Assembly: GCA_900546065.1 (NCBI GenBank)
Contig: URBK01000010.1
Coordinates: 31,236 to 95,235 of the forward strand
Length of the DNA stretch: 64,000 nucleotides
Origin: an uncultured Alistipes sp.
GTDB lineage: Bacteria; Bacteroidota; Bacteroidia; Bacteroidales; Rikenellaceae
Reading direction: 5' to 3'
The notes below the pieces were generated by a model that ran no database searches, was not told where the DNA came from, and saw only the letters and a list, made by a program, of their open reading frames with translations. A program made the position numbers and the translations under genes. Positions within the stretch are counted from its first letter, which is position 1, and the number at the start of each line of letters is the position of its first letter. Of this stretch, positions 42,126 to 50,740 are shown piece after piece.

Positions 42126-42215
42126 AACAAAAAAAGGGAGCCTTGAACGAAGCTCCCACAAAAAAAGAATCCCCGAAGACGCTCCCACAAAAAAAGGGAG
42201 CCACCGAAGAAGCTC
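42126..42215 (-). terminator. Three tandem terminator-like units after tRNA-Leu
   Basis: Three units of about 30-35 nt each start with A7 and end in GCTCCC. The first and third form GGGAGC/GCTCCC hairpins; the middle unit has lost its left arm. On the minus strand each hairpin is followed by T7, so they should end tRNA-Leu transcription. Confidence 0.75.
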
Positions 42216-42222
42216 CCTACGG

Positions 42223-42304
42223 TGCGGATAAAGGGACTCGAACCCCCACGCCTTTCGGCATCAGATCCTAAGTCTGACGTGGCTACCAATTACACCATAT
42301 CCGC
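42223..42304 (-). tRNA. tRNA-Leu (anticodon UAG)
   Basis: An 82-nt cloverleaf on the minus strand. The acceptor stem GCGGATA pairs with TATCCGC, the discriminator is A, and the T-loop is TTCGAGT. The anticodon stem-loop TCAGA-CTTAGGA-TCTGA gives anticodon TAG, reading CUN leucine codons. The variable arm is long (GCCGAAAGGC), as in leucine tRNAs. CCA is not encoded, consistent with the CCA-adding enzyme in this window. Tandem terminator units follow directly. Confidence 0.93.
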
Positions 42305-42336
42305 TTGTCGTCTCATATCTGCCACATGTTCGCCCT

Positions 42337-42420
42337 GCATCCGCCTCGCCCAGACATATCGTCCGCCCCGCATCCGCCTCGCCCAGACATCTCGTCCGCC
42401 CGGCATCTGCTTCGCGTCCG
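42337..42420. repeat. 33-bp tandem repeat upstream of tRNA-Leu
   Basis: Two nearly identical 33-nt units (42337-42369 and 42370-42402, beginning GCATCCGCCTCGCCCAGACA) and a decayed third lie in the tRNA upstream region. Confidence 0.85.
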
Positions 42421-42527
42421 CCTCTCACCGGCCCCGGGGCCGAATCATCCGCCTGCGGCAACCATGTGACAAATCAGCGCAAAGTTAATAAAAATAACAC
42501 TTCCACACGAAGCGTACGGATAAAAAA

Positions 42528-42558
42528 TTGGGTATTTGCCTTTTTTTAGTTACTTTTG
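42528..42558 (+). promoter_or_regulatory. Promoter of the FAD-dehydrogenase unit
   Basis: TTG (42528-42530), 20 nt, then TACTTTTG (42551-42558), 25 nt before the ATG. Confidence 0.7.
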
Positions 42559-42582
42559 TAACCAATTAAACCGATTGACACA

Positions 42583-44148
42583 ATGCCGGCAACCGTAACA
42601 CTGACACTCACACCCAAACAAGCCGCCGACTTCGAGCTATGCACCACACTCGCCGCGCGGCAGATGGGAATACGTCGCAGCGACGTGGCGCTGGCGCGTG
42701 TCGTCAAGCGTTCGATCGACGCACGACGCCGTCCCGTCAAGGTCAACATCTCGATTGAGATATTCGCCGACAACGAGCCGCAGCCCGCACCCCTGCACTT
42801 CGACTATCCCGACGTGAGCCACGCAACCGAAGTCATCGTCGTCGGGTCGGGGCCTGCGGGGCTCTTCGCCGCGCTGCACCTCATAGAGTGCGGCCTCAAG
42901 CCCATAATCCTCGAACGCGGCAAGCGCGTGCTGCCCCGCAAGCAGGACATAGCCCTCATAAACCGCAACCTCGACATAGATCCCGACTCGAACTACGCCT
43001 TCGGCGAGGGCGGCGCGGGCACATTCTCCGACGGCAAGCTCTTCACGCGCAGCAAGAAACGCGGCGACTACAACAAGGCTCTGCAGACGCTCGTCTTCCA
43101 CGGCGCCACGCCCGAGATACTCTACGACGCACACCCCCACATCGGCACCGACCGTCTGCCCCGCATCATAAGCAACATCTGCCGTACGATCGTCACGGCC
43201 GGCGGCGAGATACACTTCGGGGCCAAGGTCACGGGATTCAAGATCGAGGGCGGCCGCATACGCGGCGTATGGGTCGGCGACACCCTTGTCGAGGGTGCGG
43301 CCGTGGTGCTCGCAACGGGACACTCGGCAAAAGACGTATACTACACGCTCCACCGCGACGGCGTACGCCTCGAGGCCAAGCCCTTCGCCATGGGCGTGCG
43401 CATAGAGCACCCGCAGCAGCTCATAGACTCCATACAGTACCACTCGCCACACCGTGACGAATACCTGCCCGCAGCCTCATACTCGCTCGTCGAGCAGATC
43501 GACGGCCGCGGAGTATATTCGTTCTGCATGTGTCCGGGCGGCTTCATCGTCCCCGCCATGACCGACGCCGCGCAGTCGGTCGTAAACGGCATGTCGCCCA
43601 GCGGCCGGAACTCCCGATGGGCAAATTCGGGTCTCGTCACCGAGATCCGCCCCGACGACTACGCCTTCCTCGCCCAAGAGTACGGGCCCCTTGCGGGACT
43701 CGTATTCCAGCAGCGGCTCGAGGAGGCCGCACGCCGCAACGGCGGCGCCCGTCAGGTCGCACCCGCACAGCGCGTCACCGACTTCGTCGCCGGACGCAAC
43801 TCTTCGTCACTGCCCTCAACATCATATATACCCGGACTCACACCCTCACGCCTCGACGAATGGATGCCCGCCATGATCGCCTCCTCGCTGCGTAAAGGCA
43901 TTGCCGCCTTCGACCGCCGTATGAGAGGTTATCTCTCGCCCGAGGCCGTAGTCGTGGGTGTCGAGTCGCGCACCTCAACCCCGGTACGGATCCCCCGCGA
44001 TGCCGAGACGCTCATGCATCCCGAGGTATCGGGGCTCTTCCCCGCAGGCGAAGGCGCCGGATATGCCGGCGGCATCGTCTCCGCAGCCCTCGACGGCGAA
44101 CGCGTCGCCGAGGCCGCCGCATCCTATATCAAAAACCGAAACAACTGA
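42583..44148 (+). CDS. FAD-dependent dehydrogenase (COG2509-like)
   Basis: A 521-residue cytoplasmic flavoprotein. The first 80 residues form a small alpha/beta domain (KQAADFELCTTLAARQMGI) common in this uncharacterised dehydrogenase family. The FAD-binding motif VIVVGSGPAGLFAALHL (GxGPAG, residues 88-93) follows, with ILERGKRV as the ribose-binding Glu strand. FGEGGAGTFSDGKLFTRSK and the C-terminal GLFPAGEGAGYAGGIVSAA are the remaining family blocks. A glycosyltransferase gene starts 1 nt after its stop, suggesting co-transcription. Substrate and acceptor are unknown. Confidence 0.85.
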   Translation: MPATVTLTLTPKQAADFELCTTLAARQMGIRRSDVALARVVKRSIDARRRPVKVNISIEIFADNEPQPAPLHFDYPDVSHATEVIVVGSGPAGLFAALHLIECGLKPIILERGKRVLPRKQDIALINRNLDIDPDSNYAFGEGGAGTFSDGKLFTRSKKRGDYNKALQTLVFHGATPEILYDAHPHIGTDRLPRIISNICRTIVTAGGEIHFGAKVTGFKIEGGRIRGVWVGDTLVEGAAVVLATGHSAKDVYYTLHRDGVRLEAKPFAMGVRIEHPQQLIDSIQYHSPHRDEYLPAASYSLVEQIDGRGVYSFCMCPGGFIVPAMTDAAQSVVNGMSPSGRNSRWANSGLVTEIRPDDYAFLAQEYGPLAGLVFQQRLEEAARRNGGARQVAPAQRVTDFVAGRNSSSLPSTSYIPGLTPSRLDEWMPAMIASSLRKGIAAFDRRMRGYLSPEAVVVGVESRTSTPVRIPRDAETLMHPEVSGLFPAGEGAGYAGGIVSAALDGERVAEAAASYIKNRNN

Positions 44149-44149
44149 G

Positions 44150-45031
44150 ATGTTCACCATTATCTGCTGCTCGGTCGATCCGGCTGCCGCCCGACGACTC
44201 GAGAAGAATATTGCCGCCACGTGCGGCTGCCCATACGAGTTCATCGCCTACGACAACCGCATCAATGGCGACGGACTCTGCAAGGTCTTCAACCGCTGCG
44301 CCGCAGCCGCCAGATACGATATGTTGTGCTTCGTGCATGAGGATGTCGAGTTCCAGACCAAAGGGTGGGGGCAGATCATAGCCGCCAAACTCGCCGAGGC
44401 CGACTGCGGCGTCATAGGCTTCGCCGGCAGCATCCTCAAGCTCAAGCACCTCACCGGCTGGCACAACGGCGGCGGCGACCTGCGCGCACACTATGTGCAA
44501 TACATGCGCGGCGGACACCACCCCATAGACAGGAACCCCGACGGCGTAGATTTCTCGCCCGTGGTGACGCTCGACGGCATGTGTCTGTTCGTGCGGCGCG
44601 AGGTCTGGAGCGAGACCCTCTTCGACGAGCAGACCTTCCCGCGGTTCCACGGCTACGACATAGACTTTACGCTTGCCGTGGCGTGCCGCTACCACAACTA
44701 CGTCTGCAACAAGGTCTTCATCGAGCACTTCTCCACAGGCGGGTATACGCGCGAGTGGATCCGCACAATGAAACGCCTGCACCGCAAGTGGCGCGACCGC
44801 CTGCCCATGTTCGCCATGCCGATGCCACAGAGCGAGATCGACCGATACGAACGCATCAGCGAGAGCTATTTCATACGCTTCATGTGGCAGAAGGGGTGCT
44901 TCTTCGAGCGCGGATTCGGACACGGAATGCAATACATTGCACGCTACCCCCTGAGCGGCGCCTCGTGGATCCTGCTGCCCAAATATGTGGTCTACAAGCT
45001 GCGCGACATACTCAAACAGAAAAAGAAGTAA
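44150..45031 (+). CDS. Glycosyltransferase family 2-like (Glyco_tranf_2_5/StrF type)
   Basis: A 293-residue putative glycosyltransferase. ATG 44150 (MFTIICCSVDPAAARRLEKN) directly follows the FAD-dehydrogenase TGA and matches the family start. A GT-A Rossmann core is suggested by YEFIAYDNRINGDGLCKVFN and the metal-binding stretch LCFVHEDVEF. VTLDGMCLFVRREVW follows, and a basic C-terminal helix region (MKRLHRKWRDRL) may touch the membrane or acceptor. It forms an operon-like run with the DUF5672-type protein downstream (84-nt gap). Sugar donor and acceptor unknown; surface-glycan assembly is a guess. Confidence 0.8.
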   Translation: MFTIICCSVDPAAARRLEKNIAATCGCPYEFIAYDNRINGDGLCKVFNRCAAAARYDMLCFVHEDVEFQTKGWGQIIAAKLAEADCGVIGFAGSILKLKHLTGWHNGGGDLRAHYVQYMRGGHHPIDRNPDGVDFSPVVTLDGMCLFVRREVWSETLFDEQTFPRFHGYDIDFTLAVACRYHNYVCNKVFIEHFSTGGYTREWIRTMKRLHRKWRDRLPMFAMPMPQSEIDRYERISESYFIRFMWQKGCFFERGFGHGMQYIARYPLSGASWILLPKYVVYKLRDILKQKKK

Positions 45032-45115
45032 CTTTACCGCAACAATAGCCGCCAGAACGCACCATATACCACCCGCAACGGTATCTACGTCCGAGGCTCT
45101 CCAACGACCCCAGTG

Positions 45116-45883
45116 ATGAAAATCCGCATACTCATACCCGTCTACCGACCCCTCCCCACCGACGGGGAGCGCCGCGCCATAGCCAACAACGTGCGGCAGC
45201 TCGCGGCCTACGACGTGGCCTTCGTCGCCCCCGAGGGTCTCGACATGACGCCATACGCGGCCCTTGCGCCCGAGGCCGAGGTGGTGCGTGTGGGTGAGGA
45301 GTGGCTCGGCTCGCGCAACGGCATCGCCGGATACAACGCCATGATGCTCTCGGAGCGTTTCTACCGTCTCTCCGAGGCGTGGGACTATATCCTCATCTGC
45401 CATCCCGACGCATGGATCTTCCGTGACGAGGTGGCCGCATGGGCCGAGCGGGGGTATGACTGTGTCGCCGCCCCGTGGATGCGGCGCCCCGTCTACGACC
45501 TGCCCCTCGTCAGACAATACATGGCGTGGCGGCAGCGGTCGCGCCACCGCCGCGGCCTGAGCTGCCGCGCCGACCTCTACGGCCGTATCGGGAACGGAGG
45601 GCTCTCGCTGCGCCGCACGGCCGCCTTCATCGACGCCTGCCGCCGCTATGCCGACCGCGCCGCCGAATACCTCGCCGTACGCTCGCACCTCTATAACGAG
45701 GATGTATTCTGGGCCACCGTCCCCGACAACTTCCGTTATCCCACCCCCGAAGAGGCCCTCGCATTCGCCTTCGACACCACCCCCGCATATTGCTACCGCC
45801 TCACCGGCGGCCGCCTGCCCATGGGGTGCCACAGCTGGTCGAAACCCCGCATGTACCGTTTCTGGCGCCGCTTCATCCCCTGA
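45116..45883 (+). CDS. DUF5672-like glycosyltransferase
   Basis: A 255-residue protein resembling the DUF5672 family, considered glycosyltransferase-like. The ATG at 45116 was preferred to the GTG one codon upstream. The pattern KIRILIPVYRPLPTDGERRA, NAMMLSERFYRL, then DYILICHPDAWIFRDEVAAW shows a nucleotide-sugar-type fold with a possible metal-binding Asp. GNGGLSLRRTAAFIDACRRY and YNEDVFWATVPDNFRYPTPE are the family hallmarks. No signal or membrane segment is seen. It follows another putative glycosyltransferase, so both may decorate the same polymer. Confidence 0.75.
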   Translation: MKIRILIPVYRPLPTDGERRAIANNVRQLAAYDVAFVAPEGLDMTPYAALAPEAEVVRVGEEWLGSRNGIAGYNAMMLSERFYRLSEAWDYILICHPDAWIFRDEVAAWAERGYDCVAAPWMRRPVYDLPLVRQYMAWRQRSRHRRGLSCRADLYGRIGNGGLSLRRTAAFIDACRRYADRAAEYLAVRSHLYNEDVFWATVPDNFRYPTPEEALAFAFDTTPAYCYRLTGGRLPMGCHSWSKPRMYRFWRRFIP

Positions 45884-46342
45884 AGCCCGCCCGCTGTCTC
45901 CGAGCAGCCGTTTTCCGGGCGGCGGACGCTTTCCGGCGGCCGGTGCGTTGTTATTCCATCAGGGGCCGCCCCCGACCCTTCATCCCCTCCGACACGCTCC
46001 GCAAGATCGGGTGTCACGGCAAAAAGGGACAAAACAACATACGGGAAAGGAGATATCGGCCGATGCGAGAGGGATATTTTGTTCGGTTACGGAGCAATCC
46101 ACTCACCCAAAAGAGAATTTCCGCACACAGCCGCCAAGCCGCACGGAACCGATTTTTTCCCTTCCGACGCCCGAACACCGCAAAACAACGTCCAAAAACT
46201 ACCATTTGCCCTTCCCGCCCCGACATACGCCAATTTTTCGTTAAAATACTGTCACAGTGCTAATTATGGCCGTGAGGGATAATTCAATGTTACGTAAATG
46301 TTAAAATTTCTTAAGAATTTTTGAATTTTTTTGAGTAATTAC
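45884..46342. other. Non-coding stretch, nothing identified
   Basis: No supported gene or paired promoter elements are seen. Composition shifts from GC-rich to AT-rich near 46260, just before the ncRNA promoter. Confidence 0.5.
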
Positions 46343-46373
46343 TTGCACGGTATTGTTTTTTCCCTTACCTTTG
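46343..46373 (+). promoter_or_regulatory. Promoter of the 46.4-kb ncRNA
   Basis: TTG (46343-46345), 20 nt, then TACCTTTG (46366-46373), behind an AT-rich stretch with T7 and T6 runs. Confidence 0.8.
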
Positions 46374-46377
46374 CACT

Positions 46378-46534
46378 CGAAGTTTTAAGGTTCATTTAGG
46401 TTAGTAGTTTTAGGTTGGTAGAGGCTATCGGAAGGTTGTAACCGTTAACGCCGTGTTTCTGTGGCACGTCGGGTTACTAAGACAAAGAGCGGTACTCGCT
46501 CGGCGTCGAATACCTCCGAAACCTCGTTTTTTTT
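46378..46534 (+). ncRNA. Candidate stand-alone structured ncRNA (~157 nt)
   Basis: Begins at the predicted transcription start and ends in T8 (46527-46534). Its 5' end CGAAGTTTT (46378-46386) can pair with GAAACCTCG (46518-46526) directly before the T8, with one mismatch and one wobble. Inside are GTAACC/GGTTAC (46438-46443 with 46472-46477) enclosing CGTG/CACG, and GAGCG-GTACT-CGCTC (46487-46501). AGGTT is repeated near the 5' end. It matches no RNA family I can name; the closed-end layout is loosely 6S-like. Confidence 0.6.
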
Positions 46535-46864
46535 GCCCTTTTACGACCTGCGCCCCAATACAATTTATACTCTCATATCCTCACCCGGCACGGCCGGAAA
46601 AGACCGCCCGCCGCAAACGCCACGCGCCGCCAGCGCTGTCATAAGGCGGAGCCGCAGGCCGCCGCGCATAGAGCCGCATCGGCCCGACGGCCGGAAAATC
46701 GAATGGAAATGACGTTGTCGCAGGCCGCAGCCCCGAAGCCCAAACCGCTGAATCCATAAGGGAAATCGCGGCGGGTGGCCGCAGAGGACTATACGTATTG
46801 ATGGAAATACTCTCTTTTTTGTCGGCAGGCGGTGCGCGAAGTCATAAATACGGATAACTTTTCT
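46535..46864. other. Non-coding stretch between ncRNA and GH78-like gene
   Basis: I find no supported gene here. Open frames that enter it show no protein-like pattern. Confidence 0.45.
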
Positions 46865-46872
46865 TATCTTTG
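46865..46872 (+). promoter_or_regulatory. Probable -7 box of the GH78-like gene
   Basis: TATCTTTG ends 32 nt before the ATG. No TTG or TTTG is at the ideal distance. Confidence 0.5.
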
Positions 46873-46904
46873 AAAAGTTACACTGCAACAACCCAGACTA
46901 CCCG

Positions 46905-49136
46905 ATGAAGAGAATCATTACAGCAATCTCGATTGCCATCATTGCGGCCGCGGCGACAGGATGCCGCACATACGTCGCACCCGACCCCACGACCGTCGAC
47001 AGTTTCGTAGCGGCGCGCCCCGTATGGGCCGAGGGACGCGAGACCGAGAAGAACCTCACACTCTCGTTCCGCGAGACCATACACGCCGGCCGCACCGCAT
47101 CGGCACACATACGCATAGCCGCCTCGACGGACTACCGTCTGCGTGTCAACGGCGAGTTCGTGGCGCACGGCCCCTGCGTCGCCGCCCACGACTTCTACCG
47201 CGTCGACTGCTACGACATAGCTCCATACATGCACCGCGGCGACAACATCGTCGCCATCGAGGTGGCCGGGTACAACGAGCCGAGCTACTACCTTCTCGAC
47301 CAGCCCTCGTTCCTGCAGGCCGAGGTCGAGCTCAACGGCGAGTGCGTCGCCGCTACGGGAGAGGAGTTCACGGCATACGAGCTGCGCCAGCGCAAGGCCG
47401 ACGTGCCCCGATTCAGCTTCCAGCGCCCCTTCACCGAATACTATATCCTCACGCCCGACTTCGACGCGTGGGCATGCGACCCCGCATGGGATGCCGCCGC
47501 GGCCACGGCCGTCACCCTTGCCGAGCAGCCAGCAAAGCAGCTGCTCCAGCGCCGCGTCGCATACCCCGACTACCGCGTGCATGAGGCCAAACCGATACAG
47601 GGCGGCATATACAAGTTCGACTGCAACAGCAGCGGCTTCCTCGGCATCGAGGTCGAGGTGACGGAGCCTTCGCGCCTGAAGGTCTCGTTCGACGAGCTGC
47701 TCACGGCCGACGGGCATGTCAACATCGGACGTCTCGGATGTCAGGCATACGTTACGTACGAACTCCAGCCCGGAAAGTACCGTCTCGAGAGCTTCGAGCC
47801 CTACACCATGCAGTATGCCGAGCCGGTATTCGAGACGGGCGGCGGCCGCATCGACCGCATATACATGCGCGACTACTGCAACGCCGACGTACACCGCGGA
47901 ACCTTCTCTTCGTCGAACGCCGACCTTGACCGCCTCTTCGAGACGGCCCGCGAGACACACCGCCAGAGCGCCCTCGACGTATTCATGGACACGCCCTCGC
48001 GCGAACGCGCCGGATGGCTCTGCGACAGCTATTTCTCGGCCCGCGTGGCATTCGACTTGGCAGGCCATACACGCCTCGAGAAGAACTTCATAGAAAACTT
48101 CCTGCTGCCCGAGCGCTTCAAGGACATAGACCCCGGCATGCTGCCCATGTGCTATCCGTCGGATCACCGCAACGGAAACTACATACCCAACTGGGCAATG
48201 TGGTTCGTCGTCGAGCTGGAGGAGTATCTCCACCGCAGCGGCGACACCGCCACCATCGAGGCCGCACGCAAGCGCGTATATGACCTTGTGGAGTATTTCC
48301 GCCCCTACCTCAATGAGGACGGCCTTCTGGAGAAGCTCGACCGCTGGATCTTCGTCGAGTGGTCGGCCGCCAACGACTACGTGCAGGATGTCAACTACCC
48401 GACCAACATGCTCTATGCCGAGATGCTCGACGTCGTGTCGCGTCTCTACGGCGACAAGGCCCTTGCCGAGCAGGCCGAGGCCGTGCGCCGCACCATACGC
48501 GAGCAGTCGTTCGACGGACGCTTCTTCTGCGACAACGCCATACGCGAAAAGGACGGCACGCTGCGCCGCACCGACAACCATACGGAGGTGTGCCAGTACT
48601 ACGCCTTCTTCTTCCGCACGGCCACACCCGAACTCTACCCCGAGCTGTGGGCACGCCTGCGCGACGAGTTCGGCCCCGCACGCAAACAGAACAACCCCTA
48701 TCCCGACGTAGCCTTCGCAAACGCATTCATAGGCAACTACCTGCGTCTGGAGCTGCTCTCGCGCGAGGGTCTCTCGCAACAGATCCTCGACGAGTCGATA
48801 GCCGAGTACCTCACCATGGCCGACCAGACGGGCACCCTCTGGGAGAACATGACAAGCGTGGCAAGCTGCAACCACGGTTTCGCCGCACACCTCGTGCGCG
48901 TACTCTACCGCGACGTGCTGGGCGTCTACGACATCTCGCCCACCGAAAAGAAGATACGTCTGCGCTTCGTCGACTCGGGCCTCTCGTTCTGCAAGGGCTC
49001 GATACCCGTGGGCGAAGAGCAGTTCGACCTCGAGTGGAGAATGGACAACGGCACCGTCATCATCGACCGTCTCTCGCTGCCCGAAGGATATACGCTCGAG
49101 GTGATGCCAGCATCGCTCCCATACAAGGAGGCTTGA
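46905..49136 (+). CDS. GH78-like alpha-L-rhamnosidase, lipoprotein
   Basis: Predicted to release alpha-L-rhamnose from pectin-like or other glycans. The 743-residue protein begins with a leader and lipobox AATGC (Cys20). An N-terminal beta-sandwich of the rhamnosidase type (DYRLRVNGEFVAHGPCVAAHDFYRVD) is followed by a second beta domain. An (alpha/alpha)6 barrel (about residues 330-660) has the acidic blocks FMDTPSRERAGWLCDSYFS and DRWIFVEWSAANDYVQDVN, which supply candidate general acid and base. A C-terminal beta domain ends the chain. It lacks SusC/SusD neighbours, like the GH30 and GH51 genes of this window. Confidence 0.85.
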   Translation: MKRIITAISIAIIAAAATGCRTYVAPDPTTVDSFVAARPVWAEGRETEKNLTLSFRETIHAGRTASAHIRIAASTDYRLRVNGEFVAHGPCVAAHDFYRVDCYDIAPYMHRGDNIVAIEVAGYNEPSYYLLDQPSFLQAEVELNGECVAATGEEFTAYELRQRKADVPRFSFQRPFTEYYILTPDFDAWACDPAWDAAAATAVTLAEQPAKQLLQRRVAYPDYRVHEAKPIQGGIYKFDCNSSGFLGIEVEVTEPSRLKVSFDELLTADGHVNIGRLGCQAYVTYELQPGKYRLESFEPYTMQYAEPVFETGGGRIDRIYMRDYCNADVHRGTFSSSNADLDRLFETARETHRQSALDVFMDTPSRERAGWLCDSYFSARVAFDLAGHTRLEKNFIENFLLPERFKDIDPGMLPMCYPSDHRNGNYIPNWAMWFVVELEEYLHRSGDTATIEAARKRVYDLVEYFRPYLNEDGLLEKLDRWIFVEWSAANDYVQDVNYPTNMLYAEMLDVVSRLYGDKALAEQAEAVRRTIREQSFDGRFFCDNAIREKDGTLRRTDNHTEVCQYYAFFFRTATPELYPELWARLRDEFGPARKQNNPYPDVAFANAFIGNYLRLELLSREGLSQQILDESIAEYLTMADQTGTLWENMTSVASCNHGFAAHLVRVLYRDVLGVYDISPTEKKIRLRFVDSGLSFCKGSIPVGEEQFDLEWRMDNGTVIIDRLSLPEGYTLEVMPASLPYKEA

Positions 49137-49249
49137 CGATACATACGGCGGCAAGAGGACTGAATTGCCGCACAAGGGAATGACGGGACGGGCCGCCGCA
49201 ACCTGAACACTGCCCGCGGCTCACAAAGCCATCCCCTCAACCCTTTCCG

Positions 49250-49278
49250 ATCCCCGCACCCGCTGCGGGGATTTTTTT
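49250..49278 (+). terminator. Intrinsic terminator after the GH78-like gene
   Basis: ATCCCCGCA-CCCGC-TGCGGGGAT is a perfect 9-bp stem followed by T6. Confidence 0.9.
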
Positions 49279-49552
49279 CGGGATCTTTTAGAGAGGATTT
49301 TTCAAGAGTAGGCCTTCAGAATATCTTTAGAATAGGATCTCTCCAGCGGATGCCATCGCAATATCCCTATTGTAATATCTCACATCCTCCTTTTCACATC
49401 GGCAACCGACGTGCAATGGGCGCAAGCCGCGCCACCCTCCCGAAAAAGGCCTTTTTCGGGCCGTCAGACGTATCGGCCTTTACGTAAGATGATCCATATA
49501 GATGGGTGGCACACGCCCTAAAAGGGAGATTTCCGCCGCATACACGGCATAT

Positions 49553-49636
49553 AAGGGAGATAAGGGAGATAGGGGAATATGGGATATGTGGGATATGTGG
49601 GATATATGGGATATATGGGATATGTAGGATATATGG
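49553..49636. repeat. 9-bp tandem repeat (GGGATATGT-like)
   Basis: About nine to ten head-to-tail 9-mers grade from GGGAGATAA to GGGATATGT and GGGATATAT. The right half is the most regular. The period is a multiple of three, so frames stay open through it, but no protein pattern flanks it. Confidence 0.9.
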
Positions 49637-49662
49637 GCAGAGCGGCCGACAAATGTCAAGGC

Positions 49663-49699
49663 ACAAAATAAGGCCCGCTCTCCGTGAGGAGAACGGGCC
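49663..49699 (-). terminator. Terminator of the DUF1080 gene
   Basis: A 12-bp stem with one C-A mismatch near its middle (49672-49683 with 49688-49699) and GTGA loop. On the minus strand it is followed by TTATTTTG. Confidence 0.75.
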
Positions 49700-49835
49700 C
49701 GCGAATGTGACGCATCGAAGTGCACCGTCCGCAGACATGGCAGATGCAATGCGGACTTGGGTGCAGATTCGGATGCGAGATCAAACGTCTCTTACCGCGC
49801 GGCCGCCAAACCGACGCCGCGCCGCAATCCCGACA

Positions 49836-50612
49836 TCAGAGCTTGCGCAGCCAGATGTTGCGGAAGCTGATAGGCTCGCTCGGGTCACCGTGGCTCTGGA
49901 GCTTGATGGGGCCGTCGCCGTGCTTGACCACACGCGGCAGACCGATATACTCCGTAGTGCCGAGGATCGTGAAGTTGTTGAGCAGCACGATGCCGTTCTG
50001 GATAACCGTCACCGTCGGGTGTACCTTGTAGGTGCCGTCCTCGTTGAAGACGGGGGCGTTGTAGATGATGTCGTAGACGTTCCACTCGCCCGGCTTGCGC
50101 ATGGCGTTGGCCAGAGGCACTACCTGCTTGTAGATGCTGCCCGTCTGACCGTTAACGTATGTCTCGTTCTGGTAGCAGTCGAGGATCTGCACCTCGTACA
50201 TGTTCTGCAGGAAGACACCGCTGTTGCCGCGCGACTGGCTCTCGCCCGTGATGCCCTCGGGTACCATCCACTCCAGATGGAGCTGGAAGCTGCCGAAGTT
50301 CTCGCGCGTCTGTATGTCGCCCTTGCTCTTGTCGACGGTGAAGACGCCGTCATGAACGCGCCACTCGGCCGCGCCGCCCGTATTGCTGCTAACCCACGCG
50401 TCGAGGTTCTTGCCGTCGAACAGAACGATGGCATCCGACGGTGCCGACGCCGTGGCGGCATCGCCCGGGGTTACTATCTTGGGCTGCGGGGTCCAGAACT
50501 CGGTCATGCCCGGACGCATCGGTTCCGGCTGCGGATATTCCTTTTGCTGCTGTTGCGCTGCGGCGACACCGACAAGCGAGACGGCTGCCACCGAAAGAAT
50601 CAATCTCTTCAT
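49836..50612 (-). CDS. Secreted DUF1080 protein (3-keto-disaccharide hydrolase family)
   Basis: A 258-residue precursor with a signal peptide (cleavage near GVAAAQQQ), then a Gln/Pro-rich linker and one DUF1080 jelly-roll domain. Family blocks are IVLFDGKNLDAWVSSNTGGA, GDIQTRENFGSFQLHLEW, GNSGVFLQNMYEVQILD and EWNVYDIIYNAP. Some DUF1080 members cleave 3-keto-glycosides made by sugar oxidoreductases. No oxidoreductase of that pathway is in this window; a secreted TIM-barrel isomerase gene lies about 6 kb away. It appears monocistronic. The ligand is unknown. Confidence 0.9.
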   Translation of the reverse strand: MKRLILSVAAVSLVGVAAAQQQQKEYPQPEPMRPGMTEFWTPQPKIVTPGDAATASAPSDAIVLFDGKNLDAWVSSNTGGAAEWRVHDGVFTVDKSKGDIQTRENFGSFQLHLEWMVPEGITGESQSRGNSGVFLQNMYEVQILDCYQNETYVNGQTGSIYKQVVPLANAMRKPGEWNVYDIIYNAPVFNEDGTYKVHPTVTVIQNGIVLLNNFTILGTTEYIGLPRVVKHGDGPIKLQSHGDPSEPISFRNIWLRKL

Positions 50613-50683
50613 GGTACGTATGTTTTTAGGTTTTTAGCTGAGACAAATATACGCAAAAAATCCCAGCACGCGCCCATGCCCCA

Positions 50684-50724
50684 CCACAAAAAAACGGGCC
50701 GCCGCCGTCTGCGGCAGCCCGTTT
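50684..50724 (-). terminator. Terminator of the tricorn-like protease gene
   Basis: AAACGGGC (minus strand) and GCCCGTTTT enclose a GC-rich loop with a smaller hairpin; T7 follows on the minus strand, 17 nt after the stop. Confidence 0.8.
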
Positions 50725-50740
50725 GCGGGCAAACGCGTTG

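Noticed and set aside
42126..42215. Evenly spaced repeats that might be a short CRISPR array
   Set aside because: The units are hairpins with A/T tails in series, the in-between sequence is only a few variable bases, and no cas gene is in the window.
46461..46712. Open frame starting GTG that would encode a basic 83-residue peptide
   Set aside because: It overlaps the candidate ncRNA and runs through its T8 tract, and the downstream half is low-complexity without family resemblance.
49553..49636. Nine-mer array as a CRISPR or coding repeat
   Set aside because: Units are 9 nt with no spacers, and the frames running through it have no start context or protein-like flanks.
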